The notes under the pieces are model-generated. The model did no database searches. It was not told the origin of the DNA and was given only the letters and a program-made list of their open reading frames with translations. From Pseudooceanicola antarcticus (GTDB lineage: Bacteria; Pseudomonadota; Alphaproteobacteria; Rhodobacterales; Rhodobacteraceae): a stretch of DNA of 64,000 bases. How positions within the stretch are numbered: position 1 is the stretch's first letter; the number at the start of each line of letters is the position of its first letter. Of this stretch, positions 7,438 to 16,074 are shown piece by piece. The position numbers were made by a program, and so were the translations under genes. Where the stretch lies: assembly GCF_900215355.1 (NCBI RefSeq), contig NZ_OBEA01000003.1, positions 310,001 to 374,000 on the forward strand, written 5' to 3'.

Positions 7438-9458
7438 CCAACCCGCTGCTGACGACCTGGGACACGCCCTTTGGCCTGCCGCCCTTCGACAAGATCTCGG
7501 ACGAGGATTTCGCCCCGGCGCTGGACGCGGCGCTGGCCGCCCACGAGGTCGAGATTGCCGATATCGCCGACAATGCCGATGCGCCGAGTTTCGAGAACAC
7601 GATCCTGGCGCTCGAGGCCTCGGGCGAGGGGCTGGAAAAGGTGCTGGCACCCTTCTTCGCGCTGGCCGGTGCCGACAGCACCCCCGCCCGCGAGGCGCTG
7701 CAACGGCAGTTCTCGCCCAAGCTGGCGGCGCATTTCTCGGACATTCACGCCAACCGGGACCTCTTCGCCCGTATCGCCATGCTCTGGGAGAGCCGCGACG
7801 AGCTGGGCCTCGATGCCGATCAGGCGCGGCTTCTGTACCTCGTGCATCGCAGCTTCGTGCGCGCCGGTGCCGCGCTGACCGGCGACAAGGCGAAGCGGAT
7901 GAAAGAGATCATGGGACGGCTGGCCGAGCTGGGCACCGCCTTCACCCAGAACCTGCTGGCGGACGAGCGCAGCTGGACCATGCAGCTGTCCGAGGCCGAC
8001 CTGGCGCCGCTGCCCGCCTTCCTGGCCAGCGGTGCCCGCGCCGCCGGGGAAGAGCGCGATCTGCCGGGCCCGGTGGTGACGCTCTCGCGTTCGCTGATCG
8101 TGCCCTTCTTGCAGTTCTCGCCCGACCGCGCCCTGCGCCAGAAGGCCTTCGAGGCCTGGACCGCGCGCGGTGCGGGGGGCGGCGAGACCGACAACCGCGC
8201 CATCGTGGCCGAGATCCTCAAGCTGCGCGAGGAACGCGCGGCGCTGCTGGGCTACGAAAACTTCGCCACGTTCAAGCTTGAGACCGAGATGGCCGGCACT
8301 CCGGCCCGCGTCCGCGATCTGCTGACGCAGGTCTGGGAACCGGCGCGCGCCGCCGCGCTCTCGGACCAGGCCGAGATGGAGGCGATGCTGGAAGCCGATG
8401 GCGAGGCGCTGCCCTTCCAGCCCTGGGACTGGCGCTACTACGCCGAGAAGCGCCGCAAGGTGCTGCATGACATCGACGAGACGGCGCTGAAGCCCTACCT
8501 GCAGCTCGACCGGATGATCGAAGCGGCTTTCGACTGTGCCAAGCGCCTGTTCGGGCTGGAGTTCGCAGAGGTCTCTCTGCCCGGCTACCACCCGGACTGC
8601 CGCCACTTCGAGGTGACCCGCAACGGGGAACACGTGGCGCTCTTCATCGGGGATTACTTCGCCCGCGCCTCCAAGCGCTCGGGCGCATGGTGTTCGGCGA
8701 TCCGGGCCCAGGCGAAACTGCCGCGCGAACAGGCGCCGATCGTGGTCAACGTCTGCAACTTCACCAAGCCCGGCAAGGGCGAGGCGGCGCTGCTGTCCTA
8801 CGACGATGCGCGCACGCTCTTCCACGAGTTCGGCCATGCGCTGCACCAGATGCTCTCGGACGTGACCTACGAGCGCGTCTCGGGCACCTCGGTCAGCCGT
8901 GATTTCGTCGAGCTGCCGAGCCAGCTTTACGAGCACTGGCTGGAAGTGCCGGAGGTGCTGCAGAGCTTTGCCACCCACGTCGAGACCGGCGAGGCCATGC
9001 CGCAGGAGATGCTGGAGAAGGTGCTGGGGGCCGCGACCTTCGACATGGGCTTTGCCACGGTCGAATACATCGCCTCGGCGCTGGTGGATCTTGAGTTCCA
9101 CGACGGTCCGGCGCCTGCCGATCCGATGCAGAAGCAGCAGGAGGTGCTGGACGCGCTCGGCATGCCGCAGGCCATCGTGATGCGCCACGCGACGCCGCAG
9201 TTTGCCCATGTCTTCTCGGGCGATGGCTATTCCTCTGGCTACTACAGCTACATGTGGTCCGAGGTCATGGATGCCGACGCCTTCGAGGCCTTCGATGAAG
9301 CCGGCGGGGCCTTTGATCCCGAGATGGCGAAATCGCTGGAAGAGAACATCCTGTCCAAGGGCGGCTCGGTCGAGGCGGATGAGCTTTACACCCGCTTCCG
9401 TGGTCGGATGCCCGGACCGGAAGCCCTGCTCAAGGGGCGCGGGCTGGCGGCTGAGTGA
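7434..9458 (+). CDS. M3-family zinc oligopeptidase (peptidyl-dipeptidase Dcp/oligopeptidase A type)
   Basis: The 674-residue protein is the length of Dcp and OpdA, thimet-oligopeptidase relatives that degrade short peptides. The zinc site is H464-EFGH-468 in the context DARTLFHEFGHALHQML, with the downstream Glu ligand expected in RDFVELPSQLYEHW. The substrate-binding loop DGYSSGYYSYMWSEVMDAD near residue 600 is characteristic of M3A enzymes. There is no signal peptide, so it should act in the cytosol. I cannot separate dcp from prlC by eye; PFDKISDEDFAPALDAAL at the N-terminus is found in both. Its ATG overlaps the stop of the ThiF-like gene by four bases, so it is probably the last gene of the coaBC unit. 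Confidence 0.92.
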   Translation: MTNPLLTTWDTPFGLPPFDKISDEDFAPALDAALAAHEVEIADIADNADAPSFENTILALEASGEGLEKVLAPFFALAGADSTPAREALQRQFSPKLAAHFSDIHANRDLFARIAMLWESRDELGLDADQARLLYLVHRSFVRAGAALTGDKAKRMKEIMGRLAELGTAFTQNLLADERSWTMQLSEADLAPLPAFLASGARAAGEERDLPGPVVTLSRSLIVPFLQFSPDRALRQKAFEAWTARGAGGGETDNRAIVAEILKLREERAALLGYENFATFKLETEMAGTPARVRDLLTQVWEPARAAALSDQAEMEAMLEADGEALPFQPWDWRYYAEKRRKVLHDIDETALKPYLQLDRMIEAAFDCAKRLFGLEFAEVSLPGYHPDCRHFEVTRNGEHVALFIGDYFARASKRSGAWCSAIRAQAKLPREQAPIVVNVCNFTKPGKGEAALLSYDDARTLFHEFGHALHQMLSDVTYERVSGTSVSRDFVELPSQLYEHWLEVPEVLQSFATHVETGEAMPQEMLEKVLGAATFDMGFATVEYIASALVDLEFHDGPAPADPMQKQQEVLDALGMPQAIVMRHATPQFAHVFSGDGYSSGYYSYMWSEVMDADAFEAFDEAGGAFDPEMAKSLEENILSKGGSVEADELYTRFRGRMPGPEALLKGRGLAAE

Positions 9459-9503
9459 GCCCGAGGCATCCTTGCAGTTGTCGTGCTGAGACGTAGGGGG
9501 AGG

Positions 9504-9550
9504 TGGGGGCTCTGCCCCCACACCCCCGGAGTATTTCCAGCCTGGTGATG
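9504..9550 (+). repeat. Dispersed intergenic repeat, copy 1
   Basis: A hairpin TGGGGGC-TCT-GCCCCCA is followed by GAGTATTTCCAGCCTGGTGA. The second part recurs at 16913, 17036 (inverted), 19165 and 59292 (inverted). It lies just after the M3 peptidase and may also act as a terminator. Confidence 0.8.
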
Positions 9551-9608
9551 CACATGGCCGGGCTCTGTCGGACCGGCGTGGGCCTCTCGCCGAGGGCCGC
9601 GACAGGCT

Positions 9609-11606
9609 CTAGCTGGAGACCTGTTCGCGCAGGATGGCGCCGGTGAGCGAGATCATCAGGTAGGCCCCGGCAAGCACCATGAAGACGAGAATCGTGTTCT
9701 CGAAGGCGCGCGGATAGCTCGGGTCCTGCGGGGCCACGGGCCGTACCGAGGTGGTCAGGTAGCGGACCTGGCGGTTGGCTTCGAGCTCGGTCTGTTTCTC
9801 GTTCTGCAGGGCCGATTGCAGGAAGAGATCGGCGGTGGCCAGGTCGGCCTGGGCCATCTGCACCTGCGCCGTGTCCGCGGCCAGCGAAAGACCGTCGCCG
9901 CGGGCTTCGGTCATGCGGGCGTTGAGCCGCGCGAGCAGCTCGTTCAGGCGGGTGATATCCGACCGCACACCATCCACGCGGGCCTGGTTCGGGCGGGCGT
10001 TGTCCAGCAGCGCGGCCAGTTGCAGCTCTTTCTCCTGCAGCTGGATCTCGTAGGTCGAGATCTGGGTCCGCAGGGTGCCGATGACGGCCTCGGGGTCGAC
10101 CACGGTGCCCTCTTGCAGCTTCACCAGCCGCTCCTGCGCGGCGCGGCGCTCTTCCTTGGCTTTCTCGAGGCTCTCGCGGGCTGATTTCATCGCGTCGTCG
10201 CGCTTGCGGCGAGAGAGTTCGTCGACGCGTTCTTCCGCATAGGCGATGAGCTGGGTCGAGAAGACGGCGGCGATCTGCGGGTCGGCGGCGGCGACCTCCA
10301 TCTTGATGACGCCCTCGGTGGGGTCATAGCCGATCTTCACGTATTTCTTGTAGAGCTTGTAGGTGGCCTCGGTCGAGGCATCCGCAGGCAGGCGCTGGAT
10401 CGGGTCGATGCTTTCCTGCGAGAAATGCGCGGCAAAGCCTGTGTCCGCATCGAGGCGCACCATGGCGTCCTTCGATTGCAGGTAGCTTTGCACCGCGATG
10501 CTGTCCTGGTTGGTGGCGAACTGGGTGCCCGAGAGGAGCCCGCCGAGGGGCGAGCCGCTGGTGGCATCGGCCTGCAGGATCAGGAACTCTGAGGTCGCGG
10601 CATACATCGGCGTGGCCACGCGGTAGTAGTAATAGCCCGCCAGCATCGTCGGCAGCATGACGAAGAAGGCCAGCCGCACCAGCAGTTGCAGCGAGCGGCG
10701 GCGGCGGCGGCGCGAGATATCGCGCTGGATCTCCATGATCTCGCGCTGGCGGCGCTCGGAGGGGGCGATGCCCTGGGGGCCGACATGGGGCGAGGGCAGA
10801 TGCGCGTTCTGCCCGGCGGGCACGGTCTGCGGCAGCTGCACCTTGCCGGCCTCGGGGGCCGTACCGTGCTTCTGGGCGTTCTCGGGCAGCACCTCGAGCA
10901 TGTTGGCCCGCTGGAAGGGGTCCACGCCGCGTTCGCGCAGCAGGCGCACCGCGTCGAAATCCGAGGTCGGTGCCAGCCCGTGCTTCTGTGCCACCCGTCG
11001 CGCCATGCGCAGCTGGCGGCCGGTCAGACCCTCCTTGCGGATCGCATCCAGGTCGCCGACGCGGGGCGCGGGCTCTGCCTGGTCCTGGCCGGCCATCGGA
11101 TGCGGCTGCGGCGCGGGTTTCGGGCCGGGTTGCGGCTGCCCGGCCTGCGGCGCAGGGTGCGCTTGCGGCTGAGGATCGGGCCGGGGCTGCGCCTCTTGGG
11201 CCTGGGGCCTGCGGGGACGGGGGGCTGCTTCGGGCTCGGGCGGCTGTTGCGGGGCGGGCCGTTGAGGAGCGGGGCGTTGCGTTTCAGGCTGGGACGGACG
11301 GCGGGTCGGGCTGGTGCCTTCCACCGCGCTCAGGCGCTGCGAGGTCTGGGCCCGGCGCTCGGCCAGGCTTTGCGGACGCTCCGGTGCCGCCTGCCGGGGC
11401 TGGGCATCGCGGGGCGGGGCGGTGCGCGGCATGTCCTGCTGCTGCGCGGGGCGGCGCGGGCGCACGGGCTGCACCGGATCACCCAGTTGCAGCGGGGCCT
11501 CCGCCGCCTCGGGGGCGTCGCTCAGATGCGCGTCACCGGACATCGCCTCAGCGGAACCGGGGCTGCGCCGGATGCGGAATTTTCTAGCCTTGGGTTTCGT
11601 AGTCAT
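9609..11606 (-). CDS. Capsule/polysaccharide export inner-membrane protein, KpsE/BexC-like
   Basis: KpsE-type (polysaccharide co-polymerase/membrane-fusion) proteins span the periplasm and link an ABC exporter to the outer-membrane channel. This 665-residue protein has a transmembrane segment at about 307-330 (LLVRLAFFVMLPTMLAGYYY), a long periplasmic coiled coil (about 470-600, rich in E/R/K/Q) and a second membrane helix near the C-terminus (TILVFMVLAGAYLMISLTGA). Before the first helix lies an unusual 300-residue cytoplasmic arm, very rich in Pro, Gln, Ala and Arg; KpsE homologues are usually about 380 residues. The ATG at 11606 overlaps the end of the KpsT-like gene by 23 bases; an ATG at 11654 is the longer alternative. 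Confidence 0.83.
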   Translation of the reverse strand: MTTKPKARKFRIRRSPGSAEAMSGDAHLSDAPEAAEAPLQLGDPVQPVRPRRPAQQQDMPRTAPPRDAQPRQAAPERPQSLAERRAQTSQRLSAVEGTSPTRRPSQPETQRPAPQRPAPQQPPEPEAAPRPRRPQAQEAQPRPDPQPQAHPAPQAGQPQPGPKPAPQPHPMAGQDQAEPAPRVGDLDAIRKEGLTGRQLRMARRVAQKHGLAPTSDFDAVRLLRERGVDPFQRANMLEVLPENAQKHGTAPEAGKVQLPQTVPAGQNAHLPSPHVGPQGIAPSERRQREIMEIQRDISRRRRRRSLQLLVRLAFFVMLPTMLAGYYYYRVATPMYAATSEFLILQADATSGSPLGGLLSGTQFATNQDSIAVQSYLQSKDAMVRLDADTGFAAHFSQESIDPIQRLPADASTEATYKLYKKYVKIGYDPTEGVIKMEVAAADPQIAAVFSTQLIAYAEERVDELSRRKRDDAMKSARESLEKAKEERRAAQERLVKLQEGTVVDPEAVIGTLRTQISTYEIQLQEKELQLAALLDNARPNQARVDGVRSDITRLNELLARLNARMTEARGDGLSLAADTAQVQMAQADLATADLFLQSALQNEKQTELEANRQVRYLTTSVRPVAPQDPSYPRAFENTILVFMVLAGAYLMISLTGAILREQVSS

Positions 11607-12243
11607 AGAGCTGTTTCGCTTCTTCCAAGGTGTCGAACATATGCAGCTTGCCATCGCGCAGCACGGCGGCTTCGCGGGCGAATTTTTCCAGCGTCTTGGG
11701 CTGGTGCGAGACGATGATCACCGTCGTCGTCTCGAGCCGCTCGCGCAGGATCTCTCCGGCCTTGCGGTTGAACTCGACATCGGTCGAGTTCGGCATGCCC
11801 TCGTCGATGAGGTAGATGTCGAAGTCCAGCGCCAGCAGCAGCGCGAAACTGAAGCGCGCCCGCATCCCCGAGGAATAGGTGCCGAGCGGCTGATCGAAGT
11901 ATTCGCCCAGCCCGCAGAGCCAGCGGCAGAAGGCCTCGACATAGTCGGGGTCCAGCCCGTAGAGCCGCGCGATGTAGCGCGAGTTCTCCATGGCGGTGTG
12001 TTTCTTGATCACGCCGCCCATGAACCCCAGCGGGAAGGAGACGTTGCAACTGCGCCGGATCTCGCCCTCGTCGGGTTTCTCGAGACCGGCCATCATGTTG
12101 ATCAGGGTCGTCTTGCCGGTGCCGTTCGGGGCCAGGATTCCCAGCGACCGGCCAAGCTCCACCCGGAAGGAGACCTTTTCCAGGATCACCTTGTAGTGGC
12201 TGCCGGTCCAGAAGGACTTGCTGACATTGTCGAATTCGAGCAT
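11584..12243 (-). CDS. Capsule polysaccharide ABC exporter ATPase, KpsT-like
   Basis: The 219-residue ATP-binding subunit matches the KpsT/BexA/CtrD group: Walker A (LAPNGTGKTTLINMMAGL), ABC signature (TYSSGMRARFSFALLLALDF) and Walker B (IYLIDEGM). The Ser-Ser-Gly-Met-Arg signature is typical of polysaccharide exporters rather than importers. It would energise export of a capsular or lipid-linked polysaccharide across the inner membrane. It is translationally coupled to the KpsE-like gene downstream. The expected permease (KpsM) is not adjacent: upstream is nhaA and downstream is the M3 peptidase, so the permease must be encoded elsewhere or has been lost. Confidence 0.9.
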   Translation of the reverse strand: MLEFDNVSKSFWTGSHYKVILEKVSFRVELGRSLGILAPNGTGKTTLINMMAGLEKPDEGEIRRSCNVSFPLGFMGGVIKKHTAMENSRYIARLYGLDPDYVEAFCRWLCGLGEYFDQPLGTYSSGMRARFSFALLLALDFDIYLIDEGMPNSTDVEFNRKAGEILRERLETTTVIIVSHQPKTLEKFAREAAVLRDGKLHMFDTLEEAKQLYDYETQG

Positions 12244-12378
12244 GCGCTCTCCGGCTGGATCTACCCGAGGATTCCGAGCTTGTTTACTTGGCTTTGGTTA
12301 ACGGACCTCTGCCTGCAGTATGTCGGATTTGCGAATGGCATGCCAAGTGAAGCGGGCGAAAATGTGACCCGGAAAGGG

Positions 12379-12434
12379 TAATCCGGCGGGGGTGCCGCCG
12401 GATTACGAGGTCGTGAAGCCCCCGACCGGGGGCG
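12379..12434 (-). terminator. Two hairpins downstream of nhaA
   Basis: A perfect inverted repeat GTAATCCGGCGG/CCGCCGGATTAC spans 12379-12408. A second hairpin, GCCCCC-GACC-GGGGGC, lies at about 12419-12434, closer to the nhaA stop. Neither has a convincing T-run on the minus strand, so termination or 3'-end stabilisation are both possible. The rest of the 12244-12453 gap holds nothing I recognise. Confidence 0.5.
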
Positions 12435-12453
12435 AATTTCGGCCGAAGTCTGA

Positions 12454-13719
12454 CTAGACGTTTACCTTTTTGACCCGGCAGACGATCCCGGCAAGGACCG
12501 AGATCACGGCCGCGGCGAAGCTGAACAGCGCACCCATCTTGGCGGCATCCTGCACCGGGCCGGCGTCGAAGGCGACCGAGGCGATGAAGAGCGACACGGT
12601 GAAGCCGATGGCCGCGACGCAGCCCACCACCAGCAGGTCGATGGTGCGCATCCCCTCGGGCAGACCCAGTCGCAGCACATGGGCCCCGATCGAGCCGAAG
12701 ATGACGATCCCGATGGGCTTGCCGATCAGCAGGCCCGCCAGCACCAGCCAGGTGGGCTCGGAGATCGAGGAGAACTCGACGCCCGCGTTCATCAGGCCGA
12801 AGAAGAACAGGATGATCTCGACCGGGTGCTTCAGCGCGTGTTCGATGTAGTTCAGCAGGTCGCTCAGATAGACTTCGGCCTCGCTGAAGAACCCGAAGGC
12901 GCGGTCGGCGTGGGGGATCGTCGGCACGATGGGCAGCAGGCCGAGCGCGGGGTGGATGCCGGCGCGCATGAAGCCGTACCAGCTGATGCAGGCGGCGATC
13001 AGGTAGGGCCAGAAGGTCAGCTTGCGGCGCATCCAGGTCGAGTTCGGGCGCAGCTGGTTGTGCCGGTCGAGGCGGCGCGGCAGGTAGTTGCAGAGCAGGA
13101 AGACCCCGACGGCGGCGCAGAGCGACAGCAGCAGCCACTCCGGACCCAATTCGCCCGAGGGGTAGAAGATCGCCAGGATGATCAGCCCCGCCGCGTCATC
13201 GGCAATGGCCAGCAGCAGCAGGAAGCGCACCGCTGGGTGGCCCGCGCCGAAGACCAGGCGGCCCACCAGGTAAGAGAAGGCGATGTCGGTCGCCGTGGGG
13301 ATCGCCCAGCCGTTCTTGACCGCGTCGAAGGTGTCCGAGCCCAGCACCAGCGCCAGGCCGAGGTAGACCGCGATCGGGCCCAGCATGCCGCCGGCGGTGG
13401 CGAAGAGCGGCGTCGCCGCCTTCTTGCCGCGCAGGGAGCCCTCCTGCAGGATCACAGCTTCCCAGACTTCCTTGGCCGCGATGGCGAAGAAGAAGGCCAT
13501 CAGCATGTCGTTGATCAGGTAGTGCAGCGAAAGTTCGCGGTAGGCGACGGTTCCGTCCGCGGCCAGGTGGGCCTCGCCGATGGGCGCGTGGTCCCAGATC
13601 ACCATGTGGATGAAGTGGTGATAGCCGTCCGCGTCGATATTGGCCCAGATCAGCGCAGTAAGCGCGCCGAGTATGAGCAGCAGCGAATAATTCGTGATGA
13701 AATTCCAGACGCGATACAT
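12454..13719 (-). CDS. nhaA: Na+/H+ antiporter NhaA
   Basis: NhaA exchanges two external protons for one cytosolic Na+ and controls pH and sodium tolerance, consistent with a marine lifestyle. The protein has about 12 hydrophobic helices and the key family motifs: IPTATDIAFSYLVGRLVFG (the conserved Asp of the unwound TM4) and LLLLAIADDAAGLIILAIFY (the ion-binding Asp pair of TM5). A periplasmic loop of about 35 residues between TM1 and TM2 is longer than in E. coli. I take the ATG at 13719 (MYRVWNF), which has GAGGG seven bases upstream, giving 421 residues. A GTG at 13803 would add 28 polar residues (EDTPQQLPGPDK...) and cannot be excluded. Confidence 0.94.
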   Translation of the reverse strand: MYRVWNFITNYSLLLILGALTALIWANIDADGYHHFIHMVIWDHAPIGEAHLAADGTVAYRELSLHYLINDMLMAFFFAIAAKEVWEAVILQEGSLRGKKAATPLFATAGGMLGPIAVYLGLALVLGSDTFDAVKNGWAIPTATDIAFSYLVGRLVFGAGHPAVRFLLLLAIADDAAGLIILAIFYPSGELGPEWLLLSLCAAVGVFLLCNYLPRRLDRHNQLRPNSTWMRRKLTFWPYLIAACISWYGFMRAGIHPALGLLPIVPTIPHADRAFGFFSEAEVYLSDLLNYIEHALKHPVEIILFFFGLMNAGVEFSSISEPTWLVLAGLLIGKPIGIVIFGSIGAHVLRLGLPEGMRTIDLLVVGCVAAIGFTVSLFIASVAFDAGPVQDAAKMGALFSFAAAVISVLAGIVCRVKKVNV

Positions 13720-13916
13720 GAAGGCCCTCACCAAGTCCCTGAAGCTTTTGGTCCGGTTAACGGGTTTGTCCGGTCCGGGCAACTGCTGGGGGGTATCCTC
13801 CACCGCACAATGTCCTTGCTGACGCCGCCTTTTGAGGCGGCCATGGGCCAATGCTCATCAAGGGACCTGCCGAAGATCGCCGGTACCCGCCGATGGTTTC
13901 GGCAGCGGGCGAAGGG

Positions 13917-13955
13917 GCAAAGGCAGGGCCCGCCTATTGCTGGACCCTGCCTTTG
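13917..13955 (-). terminator. Terminator-like hairpin after the ArsP-type permease gene
   Basis: A perfect 12-bp inverted repeat, GCAAAGGCAGGG and CCCTGCCTTTGC with a 15-base loop, starts 39 bases beyond the permease stop. There is only a short T-run inside the stem, so it may be a processing or stability element. Confidence 0.55.
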
Positions 13956-13993
13956 CAGGTTTCAAGGGGGCTCTTGGCCGCACGGGCAGAAAC

Positions 13994-15025
13994 TCAGCCG
14001 ACGAGGCTCCAGGCGGCACCGGCCAGGATCGCGCCGCTGATGGCAAAGCCCAGGTAGGTGGCGAAGACGCGGGGCTTGACCAGGGCCCAGACCGCCACCG
14101 CCGCCGGGATCGAGCTGACGCCACCGGCGATGACGAAGGACATCGCGGCGCCGGGCGCCATGCCCTGGGACAGAAGTCCGTCGACCAGCGGCACGGCGGC
14201 GTAGCCGTTCAGATAGGCCGGCGCGCCGACGATGGCCCCCAGGACGATGGGTTGCAGGCCCTCGCCGCCCAGCAGGCTGGCGATCCATTCGGCCGGCAGG
14301 TAGCGCAGCATCACGGCCTCCAGCAGGTAGGCCAGCAGCAGCCACTTGCCCAGGAAGAGGACGTTCTCCAGCGCGGTGTCGCGGAAGGTCTCGCGCCGGG
14401 CCGCCTCGTTCCAGAAGCGCCAGACGGGTTTGCCCTGGAAGGGCTTCGCCGGGCCGCAGCCGCAGCCAGAGGCGCGGGGCCGCGCGCGCAGCGGATCGGC
14501 GAAGACGGCAGAGCCCTTGAAGGCCATGACCACCGCGCCGCCGAAGAGGCCAAGCGCCACCGCCGCCACGGTCTTGCCGATGGCGAAGTCGAGGCCCAGC
14601 GTGCCCGTGGTGATCGAGAACATCGCCGGGTCCATCAGCGGAGAGCTGAGCCAGAAGGCCATCACCGCCGAGAGCGGCGCGCCGACCGCCAGCAGGGCGG
14701 CGATGAAGGGGATCACCTGGCAGGAGCAGAAGGGCGAGAGCCCGCCCAGCAGGGCCGCCATGACGATCATCCGCGTCTCGCGTCCCTCGAAGGCCCGGCC
14801 CAGCAGGGTCTCGGCGCCGGTGGCCTTCATGTAGGCCACCGCCAGCACGGCAAAGAGCAGGAAGGGCAGGGTGCCCAGGAAGGCCCCCGCTGTCAGCTGC
14901 AGCGCCTCGGGCAGGTAGGAGGTGTCGACAAGGGCGATGGCCAGCAGGGTCAGCACGAAGGCCACCCAGGCGCCGTCGAGGCGCGCCGCCAGCAGGCGGG
15001 TGCGGCTCAGGATCATCTCAGTCAT
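13994..15025 (-). CDS. Permease, DUF318/ArsP (YraQ) family
   Basis: This 343-residue, roughly eight-helix membrane protein has two related halves, each with the family signature (GLSPFCSCQVIPFIAALLAV and IVGAPAYLNGYAAVPLVDGL). ArsP members of this family export trivalent organoarsenicals; others are of unknown substrate. The CSC pair in the first half and the loop GCGCG between halves could bind soft metals or arsenicals. The gene is coupled to the arsR-type gene upstream (8-base overlap), which supports a metal or metalloid role. The start ATG at 15025 follows GGAGAG; a longer start at 15055 lacks conservation. Confidence 0.87.
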   Translation of the reverse strand: MTEMILSRTRLLAARLDGAWVAFVLTLLAIALVDTSYLPEALQLTAGAFLGTLPFLLFAVLAVAYMKATGAETLLGRAFEGRETRMIVMAALLGGLSPFCSCQVIPFIAALLAVGAPLSAVMAFWLSSPLMDPAMFSITTGTLGLDFAIGKTVAAVALGLFGGAVVMAFKGSAVFADPLRARPRASGCGCGPAKPFQGKPVWRFWNEAARRETFRDTALENVLFLGKWLLLAYLLEAVMLRYLPAEWIASLLGGEGLQPIVLGAIVGAPAYLNGYAAVPLVDGLLSQGMAPGAAMSFVIAGGVSSIPAAVAVWALVKPRVFATYLGFAISGAILAGAAWSLVG

Positions 15026-15380
15026 TGCAGGTCTCTCCGCATGTGTCCTGCGCATCGGCGCAGCAGTTTTCCAGAAGGAAGGCCGCCAGACCCTCCAGGT
15101 CCTCGTAGGCCACGGCGGCGCAGAGGATCGAGCGCCCCTGGCGCTCCTGCGTCACCAGCCCGGCCTGGGCCAGGATCTTCAGGTGGTGGGTCAGGGTCGA
15201 GCCGGTGACGCCGGAGCGTTCGCCCAGCTCGCCGATCCTCAGCCCCTTGCGCCCCGCCCGCACCAGACAGCGCAGCACCATCAGGCGCTGTTCGCTGCCA
15301 AGCGCGGCGAAGGTCGAAGCGGCAACCTCGAGGCTGAGGCCTTGCGTGTCGGGTATCGTGGCTGATTGTTTCATGATCAT
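15018..15380 (-). CDS. ArsR/SmtB-family winged-helix transcriptional regulator
   Basis: The 120-residue protein has the ArsR helix-turn-helix (ALGSEQRLMVLRCLVRAG, then SGVTGSTLTHHLKILAQAGL). Its C-terminus is cysteine-rich (LENCCADAQDTCGETC), a plausible sensor site for As(III) or a soft metal, placed differently from the classical CVC of helix alpha-3. It probably represses itself and the permease gene it overlaps. The start is the ATG at 15380 or at 15374 (MKQS). A 7-bp inverted repeat ATTTCGA/TCGAAAT lies 35 bases upstream, in the divergent promoter region shared with the glycosylase gene. Confidence 0.9.
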   Translation of the reverse strand: MIMKQSATIPDTQGLSLEVAASTFAALGSEQRLMVLRCLVRAGRKGLRIGELGERSGVTGSTLTHHLKILAQAGLVTQERQGRSILCAAVAYEDLEGLAAFLLENCCADAQDTCGETCND

Positions 15381-15436
15381 CGAAATAAACCGACTCGCCG
15401 CCATCTGTCGAGTCATTTCGACATTTATCGAAATAA
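15379..15436. promoter_or_regulatory. Probable ArsR operator in the divergent promoter
   Basis: The inverted repeat ATTTCGACATTTATCGAAAT lies at 15415-15434 (7-bp arms, 6-base spacer). The 10-mer ATCGAAATAA occurs twice in direct orientation, at 15379 and 15427. Palindromes of this size and AT content are typical of ArsR-family operators. The second copy touches the start codon of the glycosylase gene. Confidence 0.6.
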
Positions 15437-16074
15437 TGCGCGTTGCCTCCGGGCGGCAGAGCCCCCAGATTGGGCGGGTGCAAGAGCTTCTCTCCGATAT
15501 CCGCGCCTGCCGCCTCTGCGCCGCGCGCTTTGCCGCCACCCGCACCCGGCATGGGCCCGCGCCGGTGGTCTGGCTGGACCCGCGCGCCCGCATCCTGATC
15601 GCCGGACAGGCACCGGGGCTGCAGGCGCATGAGAAGCAGCGCCCCTTCGATGACCGCTCCGGGGACCGGCTGCGCGACTGGATGGGGGTCACGCGAGAGG
15701 AGTTCTACGACCTGGCGAACCTCGCCTTCCTGCCCGCCGCCTTCTGCTTTCCGGGCTACGATGCCAGGGGCTCGGACCTGCCGCCACCGAAGCTCTGCGC
15801 CGAGACCTGGCACGCGCAGGTGCTGAAGGGCCTACCGGGTCTTCGCCTGCGGCTGATGATCGGCGCCTATTCGCAGCGCTTCCACATGGGCTCCCGCGCC
15901 TCCCTGACCGAGACCGTCTCGCGCTGGCGTGAGGCTCCGCCGGGCGTCATCCCCTTGCCTCATCCCTCCTGGCGCAATACGGCATGGCTGAAGCGCAACC
16001 CATGGTTCGAGACCGAGCTGCTGCCGGTCCTGCGCCAACAGGTACGAAAGGCCCTCTCCCGAGGGAAGGAATGA
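15436..16074 (+). CDS. Uracil-DNA glycosylase family protein
   Basis: The 212-residue protein belongs to the uracil-DNA glycosylase superfamily in the broad sense: IRACRLCAARF near the N-terminus, LIAGQAPGLQAHEKQRPF (motif A-like GQAPG), and the C-terminal LPHPSWRNTAWLKRNPWF (the HPS motif). The catalytic Asp of classical UDGs is not obvious, so base excision is inferred from the family rather than proven. The ATG at 15436 has no clear Shine-Dalgarno and sits on the ArsR-type operator; a GTG at 15478 is possible. It is divergent from arsR and overlaps sseB by one base (TGATG). Confidence 0.82.
   Translation: MRVASGRQSPQIGRVQELLSDIRACRLCAARFAATRTRHGPAPVVWLDPRARILIAGQAPGLQAHEKQRPFDDRSGDRLRDWMGVTREEFYDLANLAFLPAAFCFPGYDARGSDLPPPKLCAETWHAQVLKGLPGLRLRLMIGAYSQRFHMGSRASLTETVSRWREAPPGVIPLPHPSWRNTAWLKRNPWFETELLPVLRQQVRKALSRGKE

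Noticed and set aside
7344-9521. A 725-codon minus-strand frame opposite the M3 peptidase
   Set aside because: Antisense shadow; the peptidase motifs (HEFGH) are on the plus strand.
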